A stretch of DNA of 64,000 bases from Stratiolaelaps scimitus (lineage: Eukaryota > Arthropoda > Arachnida > Mesostigmata > Laelapidae): positions 9,238,001-9,302,000 of the forward strand of contig JABWDB010000008.1 of assembly GCA_019614645.1 (NCBI GenBank), written 5' to 3'. The position numbers were made by a program, and so were the translations under genes. The number at the start of each line of letters is the position of its first letter. The first letter of the stretch is position 1. The notes under the pieces were generated by a model. It was not told where the DNA came from. It saw only the letters and a program-made list of their open reading frames with translations, and did no database searches. Positions 1-11,699 of the stretch are shown piece by piece.

Positions 1-3000
1 TACTTGGAGAGTGCCAACTGACTGACTGGAATCACTCGATACCAACCTCCGATGGAAATACCATTCCGTGTCTGTTTATGTTTTCTTGTCTCAAAAAAGT
101 CGACGGCTCTGGCTTAGTAATCGGCAAGTGTTGTTCATGCTCACAAGGGGTCGCTTTGGGTCGGTTTGGTTTTGCAGCGAGTGCGGATCAACATGTTACG
201 CTCAGATACAAAGCTCTGACCTTGACAAAAGTGACAGTCGCTGACAGACGCTCAATTTCCCATAGGGCCTAATACAATCTCAAGTATCCTGAGTCTCACT
301 ATGCTGAACAACTGGTCGAATCACAAAAATATTTCTCGATTGGACTATTTTTGCACTCTGTCACTAATATGAGGTACTTGTAGAAGAGACGCCTGAATCG
401 TTCCATCGATTGCTACCTTAGAGTTCAGGCACGTACGCAGTTATTGTGGCTACTGTCCTGTTTAGTCCTTCGATCGGTAAAGCAAGCCGATATCGAAGAA
501 ACTGTAACCCATAACGTATATTTAAAACAAAAGCCGTCGCTTCACAAAAGGGTTGTGATGAGGGCACGCGTCTCTTATGGGTGCGTTTGAGTTTGTTCTC
601 GCGATATCTATGTAGCGTTTCTCTACTTGTTCGGATTATTGAGCTAATGCCTATGGCTGGACGCTGAATGGCGCACTTGTCATCGGCAGCACAGTCCGCT
701 CAAGTATTCACAGGGCCTATAGCAAAAGTAATTAGTGTTTGCTAGTTACCAGAAGATAACGGTTGCTCTGTTCCGTGACATTGTGGCAAATAAATATTCC
801 CGAATCTTCATCAGAATTTTTCATTTCAGCAGACGATTGCGAAGTTACCCAGTAACAAAGCATTTTTCTCTATAGTGCGGAAAACAAACCAGAGCATGTT
901 AAGTATGTGTTTCTATTCAATGATCGTTTCGCCACACGCGAATCTTCTCGGATGGCTTCGCCATGAACCAGGCGTGAATGAGTGGGTGTTTTCGATTTGG
1001 CGCGGCCACACATTTCGGATTTGTTACATATAAATATTTAAATAGATAGAATTTTCCGTATAGTGTTCTGCTGAACGCATGCACGGGCGCGTATTCTGCC
1101 GAGTTGTCGTTTTTAGCCGACAGCTAGAATGTGAAATGACGCTCAGTCGCGTGGTCAGGCTGCCCTTTCCTATTGTTGGCCAGGCGAGAAGGAGAGAGAG
1201 AGCTAAAATGAGTGCGCGCTTGAGTATAGATATTGTTTTGCCGCGATCTCGTACACAGTCAGGTTTCTGACCGGTCAAGACGTCTGCTGTTCACGTGTGA
1301 TTGCTGCTTCAGCTGGCTGGAGACAAAGGTTCGTTACCGATTATATAACACAATTCGAATGTCGCCTTTTACTACTGCGTGAGTTATTATATCTAGTCGA
1401 AATATTGTCGTGACCGTATTGCCTGCTTCCGCGGACTTGCTAGAGACCTGCTCATTCGAGCTAATTGTTATTGCAGCCTTACGGGCGTCCATATATGTGT
1501 CTGTGTTCCGTGCGAATTTATATGGGTGTTATAAAATCGATAAGTGGTCTCTGTCGAGGAAATCCACAAGTGTCACTCGAACGATGGGTGGATGCGTACG
1601 CTAGCGAACAATCACTGCCAATAACATTAACTCATTAGTCAGCGTTCAGAGTAATTTGATAAATGCGGAAGAGGTTTCGCTCGTATGCTTTGGCTAATCG
1701 AGGTATTAAGCGGTATTCGATTGATTGTACAATTTACGCTCAACTTTTGATTTTTGAGCAAATATTATTTTTTTTGGCTTATCCTTTCGTACAGCCTAGT
1801 TGGCAGACACCATGGGGTATACTTTTTAATTAGTATCGTGTCTTAAACGAAATCATACATCCCGAAGCAATAGAACAGGAGCAAAGCAATCTCGTAACGC
1901 CGTGATATGAACGAAAATGCGCGTACAGCGTACAGCATTGGGCGATGTGTTGCGTTTGCATCTAATCGTATATATCCGCTTGGATCATAAGATTCAACCG
2001 GATATATACGATTAGATATAGGGAATCGAAGTAAATATTCCGTTTGTGGGTTTTTGCGAAGGAGCTTATCTATAGTATGGATGTGCTTTGCGGGCAACGA
2101 CAAATAGATCCTCTGTAAAATCAAACTGAAAGGTAAAACATATTTAGTTGCGCATATTTATTTGTAGTGGATACCAGTTAAAAAACAAAAAGCTCCACTG
2201 TCCATCCAAAGGAAGTCATCCACTTTTACGGTAAACAGAAAGATTGTCCAAGGGTTACAGCTGAGGGTGTTCTTAGCTTGCTGGGGCTTCGCTCAGAACC
2301 CACACTAAGAATGCCCGTAGTAATATTTGTTATAATAATTAGTGAAGCAGGCGTCCGAAATGATTTTGAGAACGACATTAGTTCACCCAGCTTTCTCAGT
2401 ATGAATTTCTTTCAATGGTGACATAGGATCATATTCCATGTTGCCTGAAGATCTACCATGGGAATCTGTTTTCCCTATGTTTGATTGAATGGTACTGACT
2501 TAAGATGTTCTTTGTGCCGAATCGTGAGTTAACAAGCCGGTGCATGCGAGCCAAAAGTTGAGATAGCCGAGATATGTCTGCATCTTCTGTGCATTTACGC
2601 TTGACCCGTTGAGCGGAGCTTACAGATGAGATAGCTTGTTGTCTTTGGCATCTCACGTAGATAATCTTGGTTTCTTTCCACGAGCTAAACCATATTAAGG
2701 GAACAAGCTGGCTCCCCGCCTCCCGCCTCCCCCCCGCTTACTTGATCCTCCGTCCCGTCCGTAGAACGTGTTAGATTACAAAGCCACGCGATTTGTATAG
2801 GCAGAACAGTCTCGACCCCTGCCTCCAGTCAATGAGTTCGTTGCAGCTTTTGTACCAAAAGGGCACTGCTGAGATAGTTGGCTCCTTGAATGCTATGAGC
2901 TTGAATTGTACTACTAATGAACATTGCTATGCCTTTGTGTGCCCTGTGCGCCGCGCAATGTGGCGAGGGCCACGGGATCGAGCTCAAATATCGCCTACAA

Positions 3001-4510
3001 CCGGCTGGTGCTGGTATCAGAACCGTTCAAGGTATTCTGTGACGTAATATGGGTTCGGCGGACAAGCACGCGTTGCACAGACGATTTCTCAATTAGTGTC
3101 TGCCGTTGAACAAGGAGCCGTCATAAAGCTGTGTCTCTGACACTATTGGGGGAAATGCTTGCCATTGCACAAATTAAAATAAAAATACAATACAATTGTA
3201 AACGCCGTTTTGGCGTCTCGAGGACTCGAACGCGGTCACTGCGATATAGCTGCGGCGTAGTGCTTTGAAGCGACGGACATCTCTGCATGGTCAGCTTTCC
3301 TAGGATAACCTAGAATTTACCCCGACTCCCGTCAGAAGTGGTAGGCTCGTAAACTGTACGGCCTTCTATGACCTAAGTTGAACAGATTATCTGTCCTTTT
3401 CGCGATGGTATATATACATGGATAGATAGACAAATAGATTGATAATGACCTTGAGGGAACTCCCAACACGTCATAGTCGAATGCCAGCTAACCTCTTAAT
3501 TAGGTCCGCTGCATTGGAGGGGGCTATAATCAAAACGCGAGGACTGTGCTCAGTCTAGCCAAACTTTACGGCCAGTTATATAGATTACATCTATCTAGAT
3601 ACACTGTGGCAAGGTGCAACAATCAGAGCTGGCTGGACGGCAATCAAAATGCGATGGGCGTTGAGGACACGATAAGATCTGAATATTAGGTCCTTGCGCT
3701 GTTTGCGTTCATGCATAGATTAACGCGCTAGAAATCAAATCGAAGGGATCATAGTTGGCACTAACGCCTAGGCCGGCTTTCCAGCTTCGCCTTTGGTCCG
3801 GAGAGTAGGGGTAGTACATGCTCGGAAAAGATTTCATGAGATTTCGTAACGGCAGTTAATGCCTATGAGATAACTGGCGGCAAGGACATAGCACTCGTGA
3901 TGTTTACTATGGACATATAATGCGTTTTATATGCATGGTCGCACTATTTATAGGAGTTATCCTTCTCAAGATGTCTAGTATGAGATTTGCGGTGAGAAAC
4001 TTGAATGTGCTGTTTGACGCAGTCGGTCGTTGGTCGTCCGAGCAGTTTTTAGCTGATAATACATGTAGAATTTATCTAGATTTCCTTAGATGGGCGTGCT
4101 ACTGGCACTACTGTTGGCGACAGATCGATATTACAACACCTCTTATAGATTCTATATAATCAACTTCAAATCTACTTGTTCAAGACTGTATCATATAGTA
4201 AATTTAAAAGGCAGCAATTCTAGCGGAGGCCTCCCTTCGAGTGAACATCGACGACAAACTTTTCACTGTTCAACTTTTTTCAAAGTACGACGACACCGAG
4301 CTATATTCATTACCCCGTTAATTTTACAGGAACTAAACCTGGCGGGAACTGCAGAAAGTCAACACCAGCTTGAGCCTAAGCGTTGCTCTTCTGTTGCGTC
4401 CGGTAGTTGTTGAGCAAGGCAACTCGTTGGATTGTACCATAAACAGTTCGTTTTACGCTACCTGACTAAGAATTCTAATTCCAAAATATTCTTATTTGAC
4501 ACATGTCAGA
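1..4510. other. Upstream intergenic region, no confident gene
   Basis: I see no recognisable coding exon here. The only strong structure is the hairpin at 1960-2017. A short ORF at 3920-4159 (+) begins with a hydrophobic stretch (MRFICMVALFIGVILLK) that could be a signal peptide, but it has no homology that I recognise and no other support. The region just before 4511 would hold the promoter and leader of the aminotransferase gene. Confidence 0.5.
1960..2017. repeat. Near-perfect 58-nt inverted repeat (hairpin)
   Basis: Positions 1960-1978 (ATCTAATCGTATATATCCG) are the exact reverse complement of 1999-2017. The inner part also pairs: after one C/C mismatch (1979/1998), seven more pairs (one G-U) close on a 4-nt loop, ATAA, at 1987-1990. 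The total is about 26 paired positions. A transcript from either strand would fold into a long hairpin. It could be a pre-miRNA-like or siRNA precursor, or a palindromic mobile-element scar; the very small loop is atypical of animal pre-miRNAs. Confidence 0.85.
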
Positions 4511-7500
4511 ATGAAGGTGTTACAGTGCGTTGCCAAACAGGTACGCCAGGCTGCTGGCGTATCGTGCTCGGCCCAGGGAGGCGCTCATCGACGGCCAGCG
4601 TCGACGCTCTCATCGGCTCAGGTGTTCGCCCGAGAGGACAAGTATGGAGCGCATAACTATCACCCATTGCCCGTGGCCATCGATCGGGCGAAGGGTACGT
4701 TCAATTGGCAATCGGCTTACCAAGTTCGTGTTGCCAACAACGTGTCTCCTGTCGAAGATACCAAAGCATACCTTCGAACTGATTTGATTAACGAGGAGTA
4801 GGAGTTTCGCTTATGGCTCCTGGCATACGAGTAGCTATACGCGCTAGTTGAGATGTCACCTATTGGTAGTGATGCCCATTACGTCTAGTTATTTCTTAAT
4901 CAGTCAATTCTAACGCTGGACCCAAATGTTGTAACGATGTCACTAAATTAGCGATTGGCTCGTTTCAGGCATCCACGTCTGGGATGTCGAAGGCAAACGA
5001 TATTTCGATTTCTTGTCAGCGTACTCCGCCGTGAATCAGGTAAGCGTTAGAGAAGAAGAATCCCTCATTGGCGTTGAGTCGAGAGGTTCAGAGCATTACC
5101 TTTTCTGCTACTTGCTTCTCGCATTGTCTGATACGATGGTGTGCTATTATTAAGCACACGTACATCATGTGCCTGCCTATGGTTTTCCTTGTTTATTTGA
5201 ACATGTAGGGGCATTGTCATCCAAAGATTGTCAAGACGCTTCAGCAGCAGGCCGAGAAGTTGACGCTGACCTCGCGTGCGTTCTACAATTCTGTCCTTGG
5301 CGAATTTGAGGAATACGCTGGGAAACTCTTCGGGTACGACAAGGTTCTACCTATGAATACTGGTAGGTCTGATCGTTGTTGCAGAGGCATACTATTGCCA
5401 TTGGCTTCATTTGAGCTGCATGATACCAATGGACTGGAAAAAATAAATAATTTTACGGTAAAATAATCGAAGGTCGTTTTCGGCTGCCATTTGTAAGGAA
5501 CTGTGTATAGCTAATTCTGTAATATGCTCACCACGATTCGCGTTAGTACGCCTCGTTCCGAGCTGAAGCGAGGCTTACTAGAAGGATTGTCTGTGCTAAT
5601 CCGATATAGTTTCTGATCTTGAGGTGTGAAACTTGAAATCATAGTTAATTTGAACCGAAACAATATTTTGTCAAAGAAAACAACAAACTCATTGCCATTT
5701 TCATTTGTAGGAGTTGAGGCAGACGAGACAGCTTGTAAATTGGCACGTCGCTGGGGATATGATGTGAAAGGCATCCCGGAAAACAAGGCGAAAATTGTCT
5801 TCTGCAATGAGAACTTCTGGGGCCGAACGTTGGCAGCCATTTCGGCGTCAACGGATCCCTCATCGTACAAAGGCTTTGGCCCGTTCATGCCGGGATTTGA
5901 GCTGGTCCCCTACAACGACCTAAAAGCCCTGGAGGCAAAACTGCAAGATCCGCATGTGTGTGCCTTCATGGTGGAGCCGATCCAGGGTGAAGCCGGTGTC
6001 GTCGTACCTGACGAAGGTTACCTCCGAGGTGTGCGAGAACTTTGCACCAAATACAAGGTGCTTTTCATCGCGGACGAGATTCAGACGGGACTGGGAAGAT
6101 GCGGAAAGTATGTACAATCATCGTACTCGTTTGAGAGCGTGCGCTAGCTTAAGATCGGTTTAGAAGAAGTTTAGATGAGACCGTTGTCACACATTTGATT
6201 TGTAACCTCTCGATGAAGCTTTGCATGTACAGAAATATCCAATGAAAGCGACATATTAGGGGGACTAATATGGGAGTATATTTCCAGACTTCTCTGCGTT
6301 GACCATGAAGCTGTGAAACCGGATATCCTCACGCTTGGAAAGGCCCTTTCTGGTAAGCAAAAAAAAATTGGGCACTAAGCGTAAATTTAGAAAATGCTTA
6401 TGATATTCACTTAATCCTCCATATCGTGTATTTTCAGTACAGTTTCATGGGATGTATCAACCTGCGTTAGCTAATTAACTCGATACGATACGAAGGCTTT
6501 CGAATTCCTCGAGATTTTCGAAACAAAATACTGTTAATTCCAACTTGTGTGTTTCCCAATGAAGACAACTATATTTAGCCAATCTACGGAGATTTTTATT
6601 TCTTCATTGTTACTCTGAAATATACGTATATATTCATTCCAGATTGTTAACAAAGTCTAAACAGCTAATAAACTGGTAAATTCGTATGAATTCGTCCAGG
6701 TGGAGTTTATCCCGTATCGGCAGCACTATGCAACGATGACATTATGCTGGTGATTAAACCTGGCGAGCACGGCTCTACGTATGGTGGAAACCCACTCGCA
6801 GCGAAGGTCGGCGTCGCCGCCCTTGAAGTTCTGCTCGAGGAGAAGCTTATCGAAAACTCAGAAAACATGGGCAAGCTTCTTCGAGCGGAGATGCGCAAAC
6901 TGCCCTCCGACGTTGTGAAGATCGTACGAGGAAAGGGATTACTGAACGCCATCGTTATTGACACCAGTGAGTATTACCGCTGTTCGGGGGTTTTGCTACG
7001 ATGTGTACAGTGATACCCGCAAATATCTATACAAGCGAGCTATTTTGCGGGTTGGCCGAGATCGACAATGCTGCATTTGCTGGCCAGCCTCTCGGTTCGT
7101 AGTAGGTGTCACGATTAGCGGTGACGTCTGGCGAACAGCAAAAGCGTAAATGATACGCGCTGAACAGGTGAAGCACTGAAGGAGGGTTCTGAGCCCATCG
7201 ATCTGACCAGATCAAGCCGAAAAAGAATTTAGCTTAAAGAATAGTTTGTCAATGCGGTGTCGCATACACCGCCTACTGATTGACATGGTTTCCTCAGTCA
7301 ATCGCGTACACTGGTACAGATTTTTTTGGAAACGTAGTTTTTTTAATCTCCCGAAATTTCCTGCTTCCCAACTTCGTTTCATTATTGAGATCTCTCTGCT
7401 CGCTGTCGTGTCCATTCCTCTCAGCCGGTGAACAATAACATTGTCATGCGTTCTATTTTCATCCGCCAACTATTCCAGAATACGACGCCTGGGATCTCTG

Positions 7501-7642
7501 CCTCCGCTTTAAGGAGCAGGGCCTTCTAGCTAAGCCTACGCACGGGGACAAAATCCGCTTCGCACCGCCGCTCACCATTAACAAGGAGGAGCTGCTCGAA
7601 TGCGTCGAGATCATCACCCGTACCATCTCTTCACTGAAATAG
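4511..7642 (+). CDS. OAT: Ornithine aminotransferase, mitochondrial (7 exons)
   Basis: This PLP enzyme transfers the delta-amino group of ornithine to 2-oxoglutarate, giving glutamate semialdehyde, and should act in the mitochondrial matrix. Exons are 4511-4694, 4969-5039, 5209-5362, 5711-6107, 6288-6352, 6700-6966 and 7479-7642. All junctions are GT/AG and in phase, giving 433 aa against 439 in human. The first 40 residues are rich in Arg, Ala, Ser and Gln and lack acidic residues, like a transit peptide. The mature part opens with [22 protein letters not shown] carries the PLP-contacting Asp258 and Gln261, and [10 protein letters not shown] carries Lys287, the Schiff-base lysine. Each sits five residues before its human counterpart. 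The C-terminus contains [10 protein letters not shown] and ends at TAG 7640-7642. The ATG at 4511 is used because the only in-frame start just upstream is a TTG. An AATAAA at 8153-8158 is a likely polyadenylation signal. No lesion was seen. Confidence 0.97.
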
Positions 7643-9825
7643 CTTCGAAATACGATTCTCGATTGCGCCGCGACGATAACTTACGTCGAAAATATAAACC
7701 CTCAAGCTCAACGTATGCGCAGGATACGCGTCGCAGCATCCAAGTTCCGACGTTCAATACACGGTCGAATTTTTACCAAATATTCCCACACAACAACCTT
7801 GCTGCACTCTCTCGGCCTATGTCGTGTAGCTCTGTGGAATAAGTGCACTGCGTGCACAGCAGGCCACCCTCAGCTGGATATAGATATCTGTGTGATATGC
7901 GCAGCGTCAACGAGAGAGACAAGCCCTCTTCAAGCCATCGTAATGTTGCCCGTGCTCTTGAATAATGCGACTTAAGTACGCATGTGTATACTTTGTTCAA
8001 AGAAAATGCTCTATAATATGTTTGTCACGGCAGAGGCTATTGTGAGAATTTTACTAAAAACCAATAGCTGCTGTGATAGTTACCTATTGATCTGTTGAAT
8101 TCTACTGGTTCGAAGCATGATGACGATTGTAATCTAATGTACTGAATATGATAATAAATATGAAGATATGTGCCATGATGATGAGATGTTTTTGCAGGAA
8201 AAAACAACTAGATATGTTTGTCTTTTTCTTTTCTTTCTGAATGTCATTATTAGTGTCTATAAAGACAACCTAACACGTTCGTGTGGGTGTGCGTTTGTTC
8301 GTTATCCTTGTGATCAGCTAGTTGACGATCGAGGCCATGGGTGTTCGATGTGCACTTACTCATACTTATCTGATGTAAGCTAATGTTACACTAAATCGAT
8401 CTGTGTTGCATATTGCACAATTTGTAAATCGAGCTCTGCCGCGTTGAGAAAGGGAGTTCTTTGTTTTAATTCTCACCAGCTACGTTTTGATACGCGGTTA
8501 ATTTCGTATTTGCCGCTAATTATTGTACATATAAATAGCATTGAGCTCACTCGTGGTTCGACGGCGCGCAAGGAGAATTACCTGGTCACTTTGTTGATAT
8601 TCACATGCAGCCACCTGTGGACGTTATGAACCGTTATAAGGCGACGTCACATTCGACAATGACCTATAATTACGGGCTACAGACTGAACTGTCTCTGGCT
8701 GCGCGCCCAAACTGGCTGTACCTCGTACCAGCAACACTGATGTTGCCCCAGCCGACGTGTGGCCAAGATTATTTATAATAATGCCATACGGAGAATAAGC
8801 ACCGAGCAATCGCTGATGGGGGAATTCCTCGGGGCCATTCAGCTGTAAACGACGAGTTCATTTACGTGTACCATTTCCGTTTAATAGTAATCCGCCTACG
8901 CAAGCAGCGTCACCACCCTAGCGTGACAGAGACCGTCCTAATCGTAGTTCACACGAAGACGATTCGACTCGATCATCGCCAACAATGACATTTCTGCAGC
9001 AATGTAAAAGCGCGACTCAAATCGTCCACCCGTCCGTCGGTCGCATTGGGCGGCCCGCCATTGTAGTTACGCTGCTGACGACGATTGGAGGGTCGTTATT
9101 ACATCAGCGGCTGCTCGTTGAGTTCTGCCGGCGCTACCGTAGCGGCAGCGAGAGCGTTGAACGGGCGCCATTCGCGGCGTCGTCGACGACGACGCCGCCG
9201 CAAGCCCTTGCCACCGTGTTGTTTTGACAGACGCGGGGCCGGTCTGCTTGAATGAGGTAAGGCCGGACTACAGTGGAAGCCAACAAACAAACAACTGAAC
9301 AGAGAAGGAGTGAACAGTTAATTGTGACCTCTCACAGCTCGTACAGTACGCAACCGAGCGGCGATGGCGTTGTCATATTGCTTGTATTGTGCGCTGCTTG
9401 CCGCCAATCTAATCCAGGCTAAAAGTGGGATAAGGGGTGACGACCAGTAAACGTCTACGGTGTGTTACGCGGCAGGGTTGACACGATACGTCGACAATGT
9501 TCGGGTAGCATACACGCAGAGTAGAAGGCACATTCGGTGATATTTGTACCTGCTTTCGCACTAGCGTCATTGTCTGTTGGTGTTGGAGAATGCAGTGCGC
9601 GCATATATAGATGTGTGTGTGCGTGTATGTATGGATATTGCAACTTTGAGTTGGCTCTGGGCGTAACCTTCAGCAACTTGGAGCAGCTATACTCGGTTAT
9701 CGTTTCGGCAATGCGTTCAATTCGTGCATTGGTTGAATTTCGTATTCCGCTGTGCTTGAATAACAAGGATGATCCTTCGCCGTACTTAATCTAACCGGTA
9801 AGAAGCAAGTAAAATAAAAACCAAA
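7643..9825. other. OAT 3' UTR and RING-gene 5' region
   Basis: About 500 bases after the OAT stop lead to AATAAA at 8153-8158, probably the end of that transcript. Then comes roughly 800 bases without a convincing exon. From about 8985 to 9250 the sequence is GC- and CpG-rich, with ORFs open on both strands, and looks like the promoter or leader of the next gene rather than coding sequence. A TATA-like ATATATAG lies near 9602-9610, about 220 bases before the ATG at 9826; its use is a guess. Confidence 0.4.
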
Positions 9826-10755
9826 ATGAGATTTCACGATTTCGGGTTTGAGCTTGGGGCGGTCGACGTACCGCTGTTAGAAATGGGATCCGTTATACCG
9901 TACTCTTGTGAATCTTGTTCCTTCACCTGTCGCTTGATGGAGAAGCTTGATTGTGGTCACATCTACTGCAATCGGTGCGTGGTCAAGCTCAGCGAACGAG
10001 ACGAGGAAAGATATTGTCTGAGTTGTCGAACGATAACGGCCGCGACATCCGTGCAGGTCGACACAGTGTTCGTCAAAGGCCTGCCTTGTCGATGCCCGAG
10101 GTGCCAGGGAACCTTTCAGGTTGGAACACTTCGCACACATTTCATCGAATGTCTCTTCGGATCGGAACAAACGAACACTGACCGGGAAACAGCGCCTACG
10201 GAACCCCTGAAGGCGGACCCCAATGCGCAGTCCACTTCGACAATAACCACGAATGACGAGCGCGATCCCTCATCGACATCTGAAGTTAGCGGTCAAACTG
10301 GCAGTAAATCAGACGGCGACTCGCGACACCAACGTTCGGCCACGCTAACTATATCGCACCAATCTACGGGCTCATACGACTTCTTCATCAACGATGATCC
10401 AGTTAGGTACCAGAGCAAACCAGTGACACTGGACGGCATCACCGTTTGCCTCGTGGTGGAACAACATCGAACTGAGCAGTACAGCAGAGGAGTGCGGCTA
10501 TATGTCGACAACTGGGGCTCCAATCCACGGACGGCTACATTTGCAGTTACTTGCAAGGACATCCACTTTATGAAATCCGTAGACGATGAGATTATGGGCC
10601 GTCCGACAATCCCATCGAGTCGTAGCTGGCGCTCGTTTGTTAAAGTTTCTCCTCAGGGAACCGAGTGCCCTCCAGCGATGTTCTCCAACACACGAATTAA
10701 TATGAGAGATCAGAGTGAGAATGAAGTATCTGTCGTGTTGGACTTAATTCAGTAA
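9826..10755 (+). CDS. Intronless RING-finger/TRAF-like protein
   Basis: A 309-aa protein from a single exon, with a good start context (CCAAAATGA). Residues 28-67 form a C3HC4 RING: C28, C31, C43, H45, C48, C51, C64, C67. Residues 90-109 (C90, C93, H105, C109) form a C2HC zinc finger of the TRAF type. A Ser/Thr-rich linker (about 112-173) follows. Residues 175-309 alternate hydrophobic strands (VCLVVEQH, VRLYVDNWG, ATFAVTC, VSVVLDLIQ) with spacing like a divergent MATH/TRAF-C fold; that assignment is inference. By family knowledge RING plus TRAF zinc fingers suggests an E3 ubiquitin ligase or adaptor in TNF-receptor/Toll-type signalling. There is no coiled coil of normal TRAF length. Stop is TAA at 10753-10755, with AATAAA at 10858-10863. 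The lack of introns suggests an expanded or retro-derived TRAF-like family. Confidence 0.85.
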   Translation: MRFHDFGFELGAVDVPLLEMGSVIPYSCESCSFTCRLMEKLDCGHIYCNRCVVKLSERDEERYCLSCRTITAATSVQVDTVFVKGLPCRCPRCQGTFQVGTLRTHFIECLFGSEQTNTDRETAPTEPLKADPNAQSTSTITTNDERDPSSTSEVSGQTGSKSDGDSRHQRSATLTISHQSTGSYDFFINDDPVRYQSKPVTLDGITVCLVVEQHRTEQYSRGVRLYVDNWGSNPRTATFAVTCKDIHFMKSVDDEIMGRPTIPSSRSWRSFVKVSPQGTECPPAMFSNTRINMRDQSENEVSVVLDLIQ

Positions 10756-10863
10756 CTTTTTGAATGTAGTGTAATGTCGATCGCGACGGAATCGACCGAC
10801 AAATGAGAGTTCGCTTGAATCGAATTGAGTGCACATCTAGAACGCGCGTAAAATGTCAATAAA

Positions 10864-11220
10864 CACTGTATCTTTAAAATGATATTCAGCTACGGTCTGC
10901 TTATTAGGCTTCGAAGTATTTACTTCGAAATTCTCTACACTGAATTAAGAGATTGTTAAACGATATCTACGATCGGGAAAAACTAAGAACACTACAAGCC
11001 GTGGCTAAAACAGCATTGCATCTTCATTACATTGCCTGCCACTTTTGCTATCGACAGAAGCAGGATAAAAACTTAGGGGTATGAACTACAGTCCAACAGG
11101 AATGGACAGTTGGCTTTCTGTTCGTGGTAAGAAGTATGTACGAGCTCATTCTAGGCGCCATTAAAAAATATATATTGTAGTTGTTAGTTTGTTAAATATA
11201 AGTCATATATTTATTCAAGC
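10864..11220. other. Short intergenic stretch, nothing seen
   Basis: AT-rich sequence downstream of the RING gene polyadenylation signal. A 9-bp mini-palindrome (TTCGAAGTA with TACTTCGAA) lies near 10910-10930. No coding or mobile-element signal was found. Confidence 0.5.
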
Positions 11221-11515
11221 ATAGGGGGGTTGGTGGAAACCGGGGCTGGGGCCGACATTGTCCCGAGAAAGGCGATGGCATTGCCTCTCTGCACAGCGAG
11301 GGAGAGGCGTTGGAGAAGGAAAGATCCTGCGCGCTTGTCCCTGGTGGCGCGGATCAGCCTATGGTTGACCCCTTCGAAAAAGTTTGCAATGAGGGGGATG
11401 TGCCCGCCTAAGGGTTGTAAGGTCAAAGAATCAGGGGGAATCAGGGTCTCAAAACAAGGGGAAAAAAATGTGGGTTGCCTGGAGTGCGGCGTACTTCCGT
11501 AGCTTGGCCCGCCCA
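11221..11515 (-). mobile_element. 3'-end fragment of a non-LTR retrotransposon
   Basis: On the minus strand this reads as the C-terminal end of a retroelement polyprotein, including LLQRLSLAVQRGNA, a tail I know from arthropod non-LTR elements. It shares near-identical sequence with the larger copy on the plus strand around 43246-43345: AAGCTACGGAAGTACGCCG, then ACTCCAGGCAA, then TAGGCGGGCAC. It is also similar to 43585-43705. The start of the fragment is out of frame with the rest, so it is a dead scrap. Bounds are approximate. Confidence 0.8.
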
Positions 11516-11627
11516 ATATAAGTTGTTATGTTAAAGCTGTACAGTACCGAGTGCCAGAAACGTCCATGTGTTTTACGTGATAGAGAAGCCGACTTCGTTT
11601 TCAGAGATCTGGTTAGCGTGCCCCTGC

Positions 11628-11682
11628 TGAGGTGAGCGTCAGGGCTCGCTAGTTGTCTCAGCGAGCCCTGACGCCCACCTCA
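11628..11682. repeat. 23-bp inverted repeat with 9-nt loop
   Basis: The 5' arm 11628-11650 (TGAGGTGAGCGTCAGGGCTCGCT) and the 3' arm 11660-11682 are reverse complements except at one position (A against C, base 8 of the arm). The spacer is AGTTGTCTC. The arms are GC-rich, unlike the surrounding sequence, and lie 110 bases from a retroelement fragment. Candidates are a small structured RNA, a protein-binding palindrome or an excision/insertion footprint. Confidence 0.85.
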
Positions 11683-11699
11683 CAGGTGGTTCTCATAAC

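Noticed and set aside
3200..3290. tRNA-like B box (GTTCGAGTCC) on the minus strand
   Set aside because: The T stem does not pair, no A box lies at the right distance, and no acceptor stem can be formed.
5511..6117. Minus-strand ORFs of 60-125 codons in the aminotransferase gene
   Set aside because: They are antisense to OAT exon 4, whose plus-strand product is an unmistakable family match.
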